From: an uncultured Rhodospirillales bacterium
GTDB taxonomy: Bacteria; Pseudomonadota; Alphaproteobacteria; Rhodospirillales; UBA2165
DNA: 51,909 bases
Assembly: GCA_905614355.1 (NCBI GenBank)
Contig: CAJQSN010000005.1
Span: 1-51,909, forward strand
Direction of reading: 5' to 3'
Positions 18,245 to 27,203 of the stretch are shown in pieces (the stretch's first letter is position 1; each line of letters starts with the position of its first letter). The notes under the pieces were generated by a model. The model saw only the letters and a program-made list of their open reading frames with translations. It was not told the origin of the DNA and did no database searches. The position numbers and the translations under genes were made by a program.

Positions 18245-20233
18245 ATGATTGTTGAAATTGGGCATTTTTCTCTTATTTTAGCCTTGTTCATTGCAGGGCT
18301 ACAAGGGACATTGCCAATAATAGGTGCACACCGAAATAATCACTCCTTAATGGCCGTAGCCGTACCCGCAGCCATTATCCAATTCATACTTATCCTTGGA
18401 TCATTTATAGCGCTTACATATGCCTTTTTAGTTTCGGATTTTTCTGTAATAAATGTTGCATCCAATTCACATACTGCAAAACCAATCCTGTATAAAATAA
18501 GTGGTGTTTGGGGTAACCATGAAGGCTCAATGCTTTTATGGGCATTGATCTTAGCCGGGTATGGTGCGGCTATTGCAGCTTTTGGAAAAAATCTAAGGCC
18601 CTCTTTAAAGGTCCGCATTCTAGGCGTGCAAGCGCTGATTGGCACAGGTATACTAGCTTTTATAATACTAACTTCTAACCCGTTCTTGCGGCTCACACCG
18701 GCACCGTTAAATGGAAATGGGCTGAATCCATTACTGCAAGACCCAGGATTGGCATTTCATCCACCCCTGTTATATTTAGGTTATGTCGGTCTATCCCTAA
18801 CCTTCTCATTCGCTGTTGCTGCACTCATAGAAGGCCGGGTAGATGCTGCCTGGGCCAGATGGGTTCGTCCTTGGACGCTAGCGGCTTGGGGGTTTTTAAC
18901 TGGTGGAATTGTGCTGGGCTCCTGGTGGGCGTATTATGAGTTAGGTTGGGGAGGTTGGTGGTTTTGGGACCCCGTTGAGAATGCGTCTTTCATGCCATGG
19001 TTAGCAGCAACAGCTTTACTCCATTCGGCTATTGTTTCTGAAAAACGTGACAGTCTAAAAGCGTGGACAATTTTTCTAGCAATTATGGCATTTGGATTAA
19101 GTCTGCTGGGCACTTTCCTGGTTCGTTCAGGGGTTATAACCTCAGTACACGCGTTTGCCTCGGATCCAACACGCGGTGTTTTTATCTTATTGCTTCTTAT
19201 GGTCACGATTGGTGGAGCTTTTATTTTATTCGCTTGGCGTGGTCCCACACTAAAAAGTAGCGGACTTTTCCAACCAGTTTCGAGGGAAGGTGGCCTTGTG
19301 ATAAATAATTTTCTACTAACCGTTGCTGCGGCTTCCATTTTATTAGGAACACTCTATCCTTTGTTTATTGATGTTTTAGAATTAGGCAAAGTATCTGTTG
19401 GCGCCCCTTACTTCGAGAGTGTTTTTGTTCCAATGATGATCCCAATGATTGCGATTATGGGAATTGCGCCCCTATTAAAATGGAAGCGGGGTGATTTTAA
19501 GACAGCACTAGAAAAATTAAAACTGGCAATCGTGGTGTCCGTTATTGGGGGTTTATTAGTTTGGGTTTTAATAGATCGGGCCAGCGCCCTTGCATCCTTG
19601 GGCATGACTATATCTTTATGGTTATTTGTAGCAACATTCACAGAACTTGCTGTTCGTATAAAACTATTTAAGGGATCTTTAAGAGAGAGTATAAAGCATT
19701 TATGTCGTCAACCTCGAGCAAGCTGGGGTATGACTTTTGCACATGCGGGCTTAGCAATCACCATTGCAGGAATTACCGCCTCAAGTTCTTGGAAAGTTGA
19801 GAGTATTCAAGTTATGAAATTTGGTGACCAGGTTAGCGTTGCCGGCTACAATTATACACTAAAAAATGTAAGAGAAATACAAGGCCCAAATTACATGGCA
19901 TTGCGAGGGACATTCATCGTCAATAAAGGTAATAATATCAATTGGATTCTTGAGCCTGAGAAGAGATTTTATTCCAACCCAGTGATGACAACGACTGAAG
20001 CGTCGATTCGTCCAACATTTTTTGGGGATCTTTATGCGGTTATAGGCGATAAGGACGAAAAGAGTGGAGGCTACATAACACGAATTTACTTTAATCCACT
20101 GGTTCCATGGATGTGGGCAGGTGCCATCATTATGGTGTTAGGCGCAGGGATCAGCTTAACTGACCGCCGCCACCGTGTTGGTGCTCCGTCTAGTAATAGA
20201 GTACCAGTTCCAGAAATCTCTGCCAATGAATAG
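18245..20233 (+). CDS. ccmF: Cytochrome c heme lyase subunit CcmF
   Basis: A 662-residue polytopic membrane protein, the core of the heme ligation complex that attaches heme to apocytochrome c CxxCH motifs. The WWD domain is at about 233-252 (LGWGGWWFWDPVENASFMPW). Other conserved blocks are SGVWGNHEGSMLLW (86-99), FHPPLLYLGYVG (171-182) with a conserved external histidine, and LGTFLVRSGVITSVHAFA further on, with another. Length and motif order match alphaproteobacterial CcmF (CycK). The ATG at 18245 lies just behind the ccmE stop, and the 3' end overlaps ccmG by eight bases, so the block is translationally coupled. Confidence 0.96.
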   Translation: MIVEIGHFSLILALFIAGLQGTLPIIGAHRNNHSLMAVAVPAAIIQFILILGSFIALTYAFLVSDFSVINVASNSHTAKPILYKISGVWGNHEGSMLLWALILAGYGAAIAAFGKNLRPSLKVRILGVQALIGTGILAFIILTSNPFLRLTPAPLNGNGLNPLLQDPGLAFHPPLLYLGYVGLSLTFSFAVAALIEGRVDAAWARWVRPWTLAAWGFLTGGIVLGSWWAYYELGWGGWWFWDPVENASFMPWLAATALLHSAIVSEKRDSLKAWTIFLAIMAFGLSLLGTFLVRSGVITSVHAFASDPTRGVFILLLLMVTIGGAFILFAWRGPTLKSSGLFQPVSREGGLVINNFLLTVAAASILLGTLYPLFIDVLELGKVSVGAPYFESVFVPMMIPMIAIMGIAPLLKWKRGDFKTALEKLKLAIVVSVIGGLLVWVLIDRASALASLGMTISLWLFVATFTELAVRIKLFKGSLRESIKHLCRQPRASWGMTFAHAGLAITIAGITASSSWKVESIQVMKFGDQVSVAGYNYTLKNVREIQGPNYMALRGTFIVNKGNNINWILEPEKRFYSNPVMTTTEASIRPTFFGDLYAVIGDKDEKSGGYITRIYFNPLVPWMWAGAIIMVLGAGISLTDRRHRVGAPSSNRVPVPEISANE

Positions 20234-20765
20234 TCGTTGGCCTTATTATGCCCCGTTAATAATTTTAGGTGTTCTTGTTTCTTACTTTGCTGCCAGTTTA
20301 GGACAGAACCCTGCAGAGGTTAAGTCAGTACTTATTAATAAAACGGTGCCTGAATTTGTGCTTCCGCCAATTGAGGGAAATTTCAATGGATTTTCTAGCT
20401 CCGATTTAAAAGGCGATATTGTATTAGTTAATATTTTTGGCTCTTGGTGTTTTGCTTGCCGTATTGAACATCCATTTCTAATGCAATTAAAAGAAACAAA
20501 CACTATTCCTATATATGGCATAGATTGGCGCGAACCAGATCGCACCGCTGGACCAAAGTGGCTGAAGAAATATGGAAATCCTTACACAAGGATTGGTGAT
20601 GACCCGAAAAGCCTGGGTGCAATTGCATTTGGTGTTACAGGGGCTCCAGAGACTTTTATTATCGATAAAAACGGTATAATACGGTTCAAGCATATAGGGC
20701 CTATTACAAAAAAGAACTGGGATAAGACTTTTAAGCCGATTCTCGAAGAGCTAGAAAAAAAATGA
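20226..20765 (+). CDS. ccmG: Thiol:disulfide oxidoreductase CcmG/DsbE
   Basis: A 179-residue membrane-anchored periplasmic thioredoxin-like protein that keeps the apocytochrome cysteines (or CcmH) reduced. Hydrophobic anchor at 7-24, thioredoxin fold from about 40. The active site is WCFAC with C75 and C78. The conserved [12 protein letters not shown] block supplies the cis-proline region. CFAC is an unusual filling of the WCxxC site. I chose the ATG at 20226, which overlaps the end of ccmF; the open frame extends back to 20175, but that would add residues ahead of the anchor. It overlaps ccmH by four bases. Confidence 0.93.
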   Translation: MNSRWPYYAPLIILGVLVSYFAASLGQNPAEVKSVLINKTVPEFVLPPIEGNFNGFSSSDLKGDIVLVNIFGSWCFACRIEHPFLMQLKETNTIPIYGIDWREPDRTAGPKWLKKYGNPYTRIGDDPKSLGAIAFGVTGAPETFIIDKNGIIRFKHIGPITKKNWDKTFKPILEELEKK

Positions 20766-21196
20766 AGGCCTACTTTGTCATAATAGGGATTCTGCTTTTT
20801 CCACTTACAGCACTAGCTGTTGATCCAGGGGAAATCTTAAAAGATTCTAAACTAGAAAAAAGAGCTCGCGCAATCAGTAAGGGGCTGCGGTGCGTTGTAT
20901 GCCAGAATCAGTCCATTGATGACTCTGATGCACAGTTAGCACGTGATCTGCGGATATTAGTGCGCAATCGAATTTTAGTAGGCGATAGCGATACAGCTGT
21001 TCTAGATTATGTTGTGTCTCGTTATGGAGATTTTGTTTTACTTAAACCTCCAGTAAAAGGAGTGACTTTAGTTCTATGGTTTGGGCCTGTTTTGATAACT
21101 TTAGCAGGGCTTATAGGTTTAATTTTATTTTATAGGCGTCAAAAAATTCGCTTAAATAACTTAATCCAGCTAAATAATAAGGGACAAAAAAATTGA
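20762..21196 (+). CDS. ccmH: Cytochrome c maturation protein CcmH (CycL)
   Basis: A 144-residue protein of the heme ligation module. Residues 1-19 are a signal peptide (ALA-VDP), followed by the family motif [11 protein letters not shown] with the redox pair C44 and C47, a helical bundle, and one C-terminal transmembrane helix (about 104-124, [21 protein letters not shown]). It is the short type, without the fused TPR domain found in E. coli CcmH, and the separate TPR protein CcmI follows, which is the usual alphaproteobacterial split. ATGA overlap with ccmG upstream; the stop overlaps the TTG start of ccmI. Confidence 0.94.
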   Translation: MKAYFVIIGILLFPLTALAVDPGEILKDSKLEKRARAISKGLRCVVCQNQSIDDSDAQLARDLRILVRNRILVGDSDTAVLDYVVSRYGDFVLLKPPVKGVTLVLWFGPVLITLAGLIGLILFYRRQKIRLNNLIQLNNKGQKN

Positions 21197-22332
21197 TTTT
21201 TTGGGTTACAAGCGTGGTTATTTTAGTGGGGGTACTTATCGCTATTATAGTTCCAATCATCCGCGTACGAGCAAATAGCTCACATGAATACAACACTCCA
21301 ATTTATTACGATCAATTGAATGAAATCAAACGTGATCTAGATATTGGAGTACTCAGCCCTTTAGATGGTGAAGCCCTTAAAGCTGAAATAGAAAAACGGT
21401 TAGAAAATAATAATAAGAATATTATAACTGAAGCCACAAATAAATTAAAAGAAGCTGGTGCCAGATTCCCAATAGTAGTGGCAATAGTGATGGTGGGTGT
21501 TATTCCCTTTATGTCTTACGGCTTATATTTACACCTAGGATCCCCGGAGAAACAGGATCTTCCTTTTGCAAAAAGAAAGATTATTTCTTCGGTTGATACG
21601 GCTAATGTCGAAATGAATAATTTAGTCAAAAAACTCAGAGAACGCCTCGATCAAAACCCAAACCAATTAAAGGGTTGGACTTTGCTTGGTAAATCCCTTG
21701 TTAATTTGAACCGTTTCAGTGACGCATCAAAGGCTTTTAAAAGGGCTTTAAGGTTAGCACCTAACAGAGCCGAAATAGCTGTCTCAGTGGCTGAAACTGG
21801 ACTTATGGCTAAGGATGGAAAATTTAGCCAAGAAGTGCGCTATTTTCTTAAAATGGCCCAAAAATTAAATCAGCGAGAACACAAGGCACTTTACTACCTT
21901 GGTTTAGATGCTTTCTTAAGACAAAAATATTCTGTCGCGATTCAATATTGGGTTGACCTAATTTCAATTTCACCTATCGGAGCCCCATGGTTGGATAATG
22001 TTCGCGGGCGTTTAGTCATCGCTGCTAAAGCAGAAAATTTGATGATTTCTAGTTTTACTTCGCGCCTAACATCAATACCACAACGTCCTAACAACACACT
22101 ACAAAGTCCAGAACTAGCTCCAACTCAGGAAGATATCAACAGCGCAAACGAAATGTCTGGAAAGGATCGAAAAAATTTCATCCGCTCGATGGTTGAAAAA
22201 CTTGCCAACAGGCTGGAATCTGAACCAAATGACCTTAGCGGTTGGAGGAGACTAGCGCGGGCATATAAAGTATTGGGTGATACAAAAAAAGCAGCGATGG
22301 CTGAGGGCCGTGTACGAGAATTAGAAAAATAG
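21193..22332 (+). CDS. ccmI: Cytochrome c biogenesis protein CcmI (CycH), TPR type
   Basis: A 379-residue apocytochrome c chaperone of the heme ligation complex. An N-terminal transmembrane helix (1-20), a cytoplasmic helical loop (about 30-85), a second helix (about 95-112), then a periplasmic domain with TPR-like repeats ([42 protein letters not shown]). TPRs bind the C-terminus of apocytochromes. The start is TTG at 21193, with AAGGGA six bases upstream and a TTGA overlap with the ccmH stop; no ATG or GTG near it gives a proper first helix. Last gene of the ccm run; it converges with dctM 18 bases later. Confidence 0.9.
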   Translation: MIFWVTSVVILVGVLIAIIVPIIRVRANSSHEYNTPIYYDQLNEIKRDLDIGVLSPLDGEALKAEIEKRLENNNKNIITEATNKLKEAGARFPIVVAIVMVGVIPFMSYGLYLHLGSPEKQDLPFAKRKIISSVDTANVEMNNLVKKLRERLDQNPNQLKGWTLLGKSLVNLNRFSDASKAFKRALRLAPNRAEIAVSVAETGLMAKDGKFSQEVRYFLKMAQKLNQREHKALYYLGLDAFLRQKYSVAIQYWVDLISISPIGAPWLDNVRGRLVIAAKAENLMISSFTSRLTSIPQRPNNTLQSPELAPTQEDINSANEMSGKDRKNFIRSMVEKLANRLESEPNDLSGWRRLARAYKVLGDTKKAAMAEGRVRELEK

Positions 22333-22350
22333 AGTTTTGAGAGAACTCAA

Positions 22351-23655
22351 TTAATCGAACATTGTATCTGGTAGAAATGTAGCTACTTGTGGAAACGCCA
22401 CTAAAATTATCAAACAAATACTCATGGCAATCCAGAAAGGCCAAATCCCACGAAAAATTGTCCCCATCGGAACATCTTGGGCAACGCTTTTAACAACGAA
22501 CACATTGAGCCCAACGGGCGGGCTTATTAAGCCCATCTCCAAGACAATAACAACTACAATTCCAAACCAAATTGGGCTCATGCCTAATTGCGTTATAACT
22601 TCAAATACCACTGGGAGGGTCAACACTAACATGGCAAGTCCTTCTAAAAAGGTCCCTAAAAAAATATAAGTTGCAAGAATCACAAATAAAACACCTGTCT
22701 TGCCTATATCCAGGTTAACCAAGAATGATATTAAATCAGCAGGAATGTGAGTAAGCGCCATAAATGGAATAAATACGTGCGCTCCGATCAGGATCATAAA
22801 GACCGTAGCTGTAGTTTGAAGTGTTTGAAGAATAACAAAAGACATTTTTTCTCTACTCAACGATTTACGATAAAGCGCAACAATAAAGGTAAGAACAGCA
22901 CCCACTCCCGCTGCCTCAACTGGTGTGAAAACACCCAAATAAATACCGCCAATTGTTGCTACAACAATACCAACAATTGTTGCCGCTTTGCGCAGAGAAT
23001 TAACTCTCTCCATCATTCCGCTCTTAGGTCCTACGGGTCCAAGTTCGGGTTTTATGCGGGTTACGATTGCAATAGCAAGTAAAAATAAGCAAGTCAGTAA
23101 AACGCCAGGAATAATACCCGCCATAAAAAGTCTACCAATAGACTGCTCGGTTAGTATTGCATAAATAATAAGCCCCGTGGATGGTGGAATTAATATACCC
23201 AGCGTACCTCCAGCGGCTACTGCCCCTGTGGCCAAACTATCGTCATATTTAAAACGCTTCATTTCGGGTAAAGCAACACGTCCCATGGTTATAGCAGAGG
23301 CTATTGATGAGCCGCTTAGAGCAGCAAACCCGGCACAACCTGCAATAGTCGCGCTAGCAAGCCCGCCTCGCCAATGCCCAACCCAGCAATAAGCTGCGTT
23401 AAATAGGTCTCGACTCATGCCAGATACGCCAGCGAGATTACCCATTAACACAAACAGAGGTATAACCGTGAGAGTTAACGTCGATGAAATTTCGAAGGAT
23501 TCGGTCCCTAGTGCACTTAAAGCAGCTGAAAACCCATTCATGGATGCAGTACCAAAAAAACCTACAGCTAACATCGCCATAGCTACCGGGACGCGCAAAA
23601 ATAATAATGAAAATAATACAAAAAGACCAATGAACCCTATAACTGTTACAGACAA
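22351..23655 (-). CDS. dctM: TRAP transporter large membrane subunit DctM
   Basis: A 434-residue polytopic membrane protein of the DctM family, the ion-coupled translocation channel of a tripartite ATP-independent periplasmic transporter. About 12 hydrophobic segments are visible. Typical motifs are VPLFVLMGNLAG near 65, FAALSGSSIASAITMG (GSS motif), GGTLGILIPPSTGLIIYA, and the C-terminal EMGLISPPVGLNVFVV block. The start is TTG at 23655; AGGAGGGG just upstream supports it, and translation from there gives the normal first helix. Order on this strand is dctP-dctQ-dctM, all in one likely operon. Confidence 0.92.
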   Translation of the reverse strand: MSVTVIGFIGLFVLFSLLFLRVPVAMAMLAVGFFGTASMNGFSAALSALGTESFEISSTLTLTVIPLFVLMGNLAGVSGMSRDLFNAAYCWVGHWRGGLASATIAGCAGFAALSGSSIASAITMGRVALPEMKRFKYDDSLATGAVAAGGTLGILIPPSTGLIIYAILTEQSIGRLFMAGIIPGVLLTCLFLLAIAIVTRIKPELGPVGPKSGMMERVNSLRKAATIVGIVVATIGGIYLGVFTPVEAAGVGAVLTFIVALYRKSLSREKMSFVILQTLQTTATVFMILIGAHVFIPFMALTHIPADLISFLVNLDIGKTGVLFVILATYIFLGTFLEGLAMLVLTLPVVFEVITQLGMSPIWFGIVVVIVLEMGLISPPVGLNVFVVKSVAQDVPMGTIFRGIWPFWIAMSICLIILVAFPQVATFLPDTMFD

Positions 23656-23690
23656 TAACCCCTCCTTTTATTATCATTTTCTTGGTTTTG

Positions 23691-24203
23691 TTAGCTGATA
23701 TTCCGATGACGGAGCAATGCATACATTTCAAACAATAATACAAAGCCATAGAGAGCCATGCCGAAAGCTAAAAGCCAAAAAAATGGCTTTAAGGTTATTT
23801 CTAAAGAGTTAGTAGTCTCACCATATTCAGCTGCACTAAAGCCACTCTCAATTAAGACCCATACCAGTATGCCCATCATCAGGACACCTAACAGCTTTAC
23901 ACAGAAATCCGTCCATCGAATGAGTTGTGGTCCTGACACAAGAGCCAAAATTTCTACGACTACTTGACCACCAGTCCGACCGCTATGGGCTACGCCTAAA
24001 GCAACCGTTGCTACCAGAAAAATTTGATTAAAATCGTCTGCACCAAATATAGGTGCGTTAAACACGTATCTAAAAGTTACATCAGTTACTATAACTAGAG
24101 CTAATCCGATGAGCGCGGCTCCGCCACCGAATAAAGCTACGGGGCGAACCAGAGAATCAATTACATCAAGTGTCTGATCCGCCCCATTTTTTTTATTTTC
24201 CAA
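23691..24203 (-). CDS. dctQ: TRAP transporter small membrane subunit DctQ
   Basis: A 170-residue four-helix membrane protein of the DctQ family, which forms the platform for the periplasmic binding protein and DctM. Visible helices are at about 20-45, 52-72 (DDFNQIFLVATVALGVAHSGR), 95-113 and 135-155. The DFNQIFL and AHSGRTGGQV segments are typical. The start is TTG at 24203 and its ribosome-binding site is weak, so the first ten residues are uncertain. It lies 34 bases downstream of dctP and 35 bases upstream of dctM. Confidence 0.88.
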   Translation of the reverse strand: MENKKNGADQTLDVIDSLVRPVALFGGGAALIGLALVIVTDVTFRYVFNAPIFGADDFNQIFLVATVALGVAHSGRTGGQVVVEILALVSGPQLIRWTDFCVKLLGVLMMGILVWVLIESGFSAAEYGETTNSLEITLKPFFWLLAFGMALYGFVLLFEMYALLRHRNIS

Positions 24204-24237
24204 TATTTTTACTCAAACGAACCCAATTTATTTTGGT

Positions 24238-25260
24238 TTATTTCTTTGCAGCTTCGTATATAGCTCTGGCTGGGATCCCCTTTTTTTCACTAGTGGTTAG
24301 GAATGTTTCAACTGATCGAGCGGTTGCCGCATCAAATTCAGCAACAGCACTCTTAGAAAGTTGTGTGAATTTTACACCTTTTCCCGTAGTAGCGGTAGCC
24401 AATTGTTTTGCGTCGACGCTGCCCCAATAATTAGCAGCAAAAGCGCTATAGCCTCGCCCCGTGTGCTTATTTACTGCTGCCTGATGCGTATTAGAAAGTC
24501 CATCCCAAACTTTTTTATTCATAGCAATAAAAAATAGTGAAGTAGGACCATTCATCCCTGCCGCCACATATTCACCAGGTTCTGCCAAACGCCACGGTTT
24601 ATATAGCGCCCCAGGTGAAATATAGACACCATCGACCACACCTGTTTGAAATGCATTATAAATTTTAGATACAGGCATAGACACACCAACTGCTCCCCAA
24701 GATTTTAATTGGGCAATATTTACGGCCGAAGGTGCTCGAATTTTTAAACCCTTAACATCGCTCATCTTGGTAACTTCTTTTTTACGTGTAATAAGGACGG
24801 GCGGCCAATTTGAGAAGAGTGCTAAAACTTTTACCTTAGTATATTCAGATTTGAGGTATTCATCATATACATTCCAAATTTTTTGAGTAACCTCCTGGGA
24901 CGACTCTCCAACACCAGGTTGTGCTACGACCATAGTGCGTGGAAAAATTGTCGGGGTATAGCCTTGAATGCCAAAAGTGATCTCTGCAACATTATCCAGA
25001 ACGCGCTTATATTGTGCTTTTGGTCCTTTGCCCAGTTGTCCGCTGGGGTATAATTTAAGTTTCAATGTGCCGCCTGTCTCCGCAGCAATTTTTTTTGTTA
25101 AATGTGGCAGTACCCCTTTATTTATCGGATGTTTAGGCGACATGAAAGTCGCCATTTTTAATTCTTCAGCTGACACGTTAAACGCAGAAAAACTGCTAGT
25201 GAGCATTAAAACAGATAACACCGCTCCTAAAGGTAAATTGATTCTATTAGATATGTCCAT
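24238..25260 (-). CDS. dctP: TRAP transporter periplasmic binding protein DctP
   Basis: A 340-residue extracytoplasmic solute receptor of the DctP family. Signal peptide 1-30 (cleavage after NVSA). Family features are the N-terminal LYPSGQLGKG block, the GLKIRAPS segment whose arginine normally salt-bridges a carboxylate on the ligand, and FQTGVVDGVYISPGAL. The substrate is therefore probably an organic or other carboxylic acid, but no closer assignment is possible from sequence. A strong GGGAGGGG ribosome-binding site precedes the ATG, stronger than those of dctQ, which fits the need for excess binding protein. First gene of the dctPQM unit. Confidence 0.93.
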   Translation of the reverse strand: MDISNRINLPLGAVLSVLMLTSSFSAFNVSAEELKMATFMSPKHPINKGVLPHLTKKIAAETGGTLKLKLYPSGQLGKGPKAQYKRVLDNVAEITFGIQGYTPTIFPRTMVVAQPGVGESSQEVTQKIWNVYDEYLKSEYTKVKVLALFSNWPPVLITRKKEVTKMSDVKGLKIRAPSAVNIAQLKSWGAVGVSMPVSKIYNAFQTGVVDGVYISPGALYKPWRLAEPGEYVAAGMNGPTSLFFIAMNKKVWDGLSNTHQAAVNKHTGRGYSAFAANYWGSVDAKQLATATTGKGVKFTQLSKSAVAEFDAATARSVETFLTTSEKKGIPARAIYEAAKK

Positions 25261-25415
25261 CGTTCCCCTCCCAAAGTTGATAATGTTTTTCTAATAACTA
25301 ATTTAAGCGATAAAAAAATAATTGCAAATAATTACTCTTTGTATCTGCTGGAATAATTAAATTCACTCTGCCTGCCTGAGGTATAAATATACTTGTTTAA
25401 ATATTCGTGGTTTTA

Positions 25416-25745
25416 TTAGATGGCATTAATTTTGGCGGCAAGAATAAAGTCGTTTTCGTGAAGACCATTAATTTTATGAGAAAAAACTAATATATTTGCA
25501 TAACCCCAGCCAAACTCTATATCCGGGTGGTGTTCTTCTTTCTCGGCAATAACCCCAACTTTATTTATAAAATCAAGCGCATTCTGGAAATTACCAAACT
25601 TGTAGGACTGGTATAACTGTGTAGCCTCCCCCTTCAATTCCCAACCGGGGATATCGGACAGAAGAGTTTCAGCTTCTCTGCGTGTTAACGGTGCCGCGCC
25701 CCCCTTACAGGGAACACATATCTTGTCTGCGAGATTATCTGGCAT
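25416..25745 (-). CDS. phhB: Pterin-4a-carbinolamine dehydratase
   Basis: 109 residues, the family's normal size. The enzyme dehydrates 4a-hydroxytetrahydrobiopterin to recycle the cofactor of aromatic amino acid hydroxylases, and some members act on tetrahydrofolate-related oxidation products. The active-site motif EHHPDIEF is at 71-78, and a further conserved histidine is at H90 (VFSHKINGL). The C-terminal helix ENDFILAAKI is typical. I start at the ATG at 25745 (MPDNLADKICVPC), behind AAAAGGG; the open frame upstream to 25808 codes for atypical sequence. No phenylalanine hydroxylase gene is next to it. A CVPC pair (C10, C13) near the N-terminus is also seen in other bacterial members. Confidence 0.9.
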   Translation of the reverse strand: MPDNLADKICVPCKGGAAPLTRREAETLLSDIPGWELKGEATQLYQSYKFGNFQNALDFINKVGVIAEKEEHHPDIEFGWGYANILVFSHKINGLHENDFILAAKINAI

Positions 25746-25972
25746 AAATAAACCCTTTTCTGTGCTATCTAAACTATAATAAGTCAATCGTGTCCAAGAC
25801 CTGCCCACTAGGCTATTTATAAGTAGAAAAGATTACAGGCTTGAGTAAAATAATAAAGAAAATTAAAACCCTCGGCCAACTATATTTACTGAATGCACTG
25901 AAATTAAAAATGTATTATCTTGATAAAAATATACAAACCCCTGCTGACTGCATTTAAATTATTAGAAGGACT

Positions 25973-25985
25973 GGTCTAAAAGACC
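25973..25985 (+). other. Small inverted repeat just before the thiolase start
   Basis: GGTCT-AAA-AGACC forms a perfect five-base stem with a three-base loop, ending ten bases before the ATG at 25996. It covers the place where a ribosome-binding site would lie, with GAGAAA directly after it. It may affect translation start or be chance; no family is recognised. Confidence 0.25.
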
Positions 25986-25995
25986 TGAGAAATTT

Positions 25996-27201
25996 ATGAC
26001 TGAAGCTTTTATTTGTGATGCTATTCGTACTCCTATTGGCCGCTATGGTGGAGCCCTCTCCGCGGTGCGGACTGATGATTTGGCTGCTCTGCCAATTTCA
26101 GCACTAATGGAACGGAATCCTTCCGTTGATTGGGAGAAGGTAGATGATGTAGTTTACGGCTGCGTAAACCAATCAGGTGAGGACAATCGAAATATTGCGA
26201 GGATGGCTCTGCTTTTAGCCGGGCTTCCTGAATCGGTACCCGGTGTTTCAGTAAATAGACTGTGTGCTTCAGGTATGCACGCTGTTGGCAGTGCGGCTCG
26301 GGGCATACGATCTGGAGATGCCGATTTATTTATTGCTGGCGGCGTCGAAGGCATGTCTAGATCCCCGTTTGTTATGGCTAAAGCTACCGCCGCCTTTTCT
26401 CGGAATGCAGAAATTTATGATACTACTATGGGATGGCGTTTTGTTAATCCTAAAATGCAGCAATTATATGGTATTGATGAGATGGGGGTGACAGCCGAAA
26501 ATGTTGCAGCAGATTTTAAAGTTTCCCGAGAAGATCAAGATCAGATGGCACTTAGAAGTCAAAATAATGCGGAGGCGGCACAAGCCACCGGCGACTTAGC
26601 CGAGGAAATTCTTTCCGTTAAAATCCCACAACGTAAAGGTGATAATATTGTCTTCGATAAAGATGAGCACCTACGACCCGGTTCAACGATTGAAGGGCTA
26701 GAGAAGCTGCGCCCGGCTTTTCAAGAAGGCGGATCGGTAACCGCGGGTAATTCATCTGGCATTAACGATGGTTCTTGCGCCCTTATAATTGCTTCAGAAG
26801 AAGCTGCTCACGAGCACGGCCTTACACCAAAAGCGCGTATTTTAGGTTTAGCGGCTGGTGGCGTACCGCCTCGAATTATGGGTATTGGGCCTGTCCCATC
26901 AACAAAAAAATTAATGAGTAGACTTAACTTGAAAATGGATAATTTAGATATAATAGAGTTGAATGAAGCCTTTGCAGCCCAAGGGCTTGCGGTCCTTCGG
27001 GCACTTGGCATCGCCGATGATGACCCGCGTGTTAACCCACAGGGTGGTGCTATAGCGCTTGGTCATCCCTTGGGTGCGAGTGGCGCGCGTCTGGTCACGA
27101 CAGCAATGTATCAACTTCAACGCGGTAACAAAAAACGAGCTCTGTGCACTATGTGTGTTGGTGTTGGGCAAGGTTCATCTATTATTATTGAGAAAGTTTA
27201 A
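25996..27201 (+). CDS. pcaF: PcaF-type thiolase (3-oxoadipyl-CoA / acetyl-CoA acyltransferase)
   Basis: A 401-residue thiolase. Catalytic residues are all present: nucleophile C90 in VNRLCASG, the histidine of ALGHPLGASG (about 357) and the second cysteine in CTMCVGVGQG (about 387). The block GCVNQSGEDNRNIARMA and the long DTTMGWRFVNPKMQ segment are characteristic of 3-oxoadipyl-CoA thiolases (PcaF/PaaJ) more than of PhaA acetoacetyl-CoA thiolases. That would place it in beta-ketoadipate breakdown of aromatic acids, yielding succinyl-CoA and acetyl-CoA, but no other pca genes are nearby, so the substrate is inferred only. C90 is followed by A-S-G rather than the commoner G-S-G. The next gene starts two bases after its stop. 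Confidence 0.85.
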   Translation: MTEAFICDAIRTPIGRYGGALSAVRTDDLAALPISALMERNPSVDWEKVDDVVYGCVNQSGEDNRNIARMALLLAGLPESVPGVSVNRLCASGMHAVGSAARGIRSGDADLFIAGGVEGMSRSPFVMAKATAAFSRNAEIYDTTMGWRFVNPKMQQLYGIDEMGVTAENVAADFKVSREDQDQMALRSQNNAEAAQATGDLAEEILSVKIPQRKGDNIVFDKDEHLRPGSTIEGLEKLRPAFQEGGSVTAGNSSGINDGSCALIIASEEAAHEHGLTPKARILGLAAGGVPPRIMGIGPVPSTKKLMSRLNLKMDNLDIIELNEAFAAQGLAVLRALGIADDDPRVNPQGGAIALGHPLGASGARLVTTAMYQLQRGNKKRALCTMCVGVGQGSSIIIEKV

Positions 27202-27203
27202 AC

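Noticed and set aside
22337..22350. TTGAG-AGAA-CTCAA hairpin between ccmI and dctM as a bidirectional terminator
   Set aside because: The five-base stem is too weak and there is no clear T-run on either side; chance occurrence is likely.
22747..23082. 111-codon plus-strand frame opposite dctM
   Set aside because: Composition (many Asn, Lys, Cys) is that of an antisense shadow of a membrane protein gene; no start signal.
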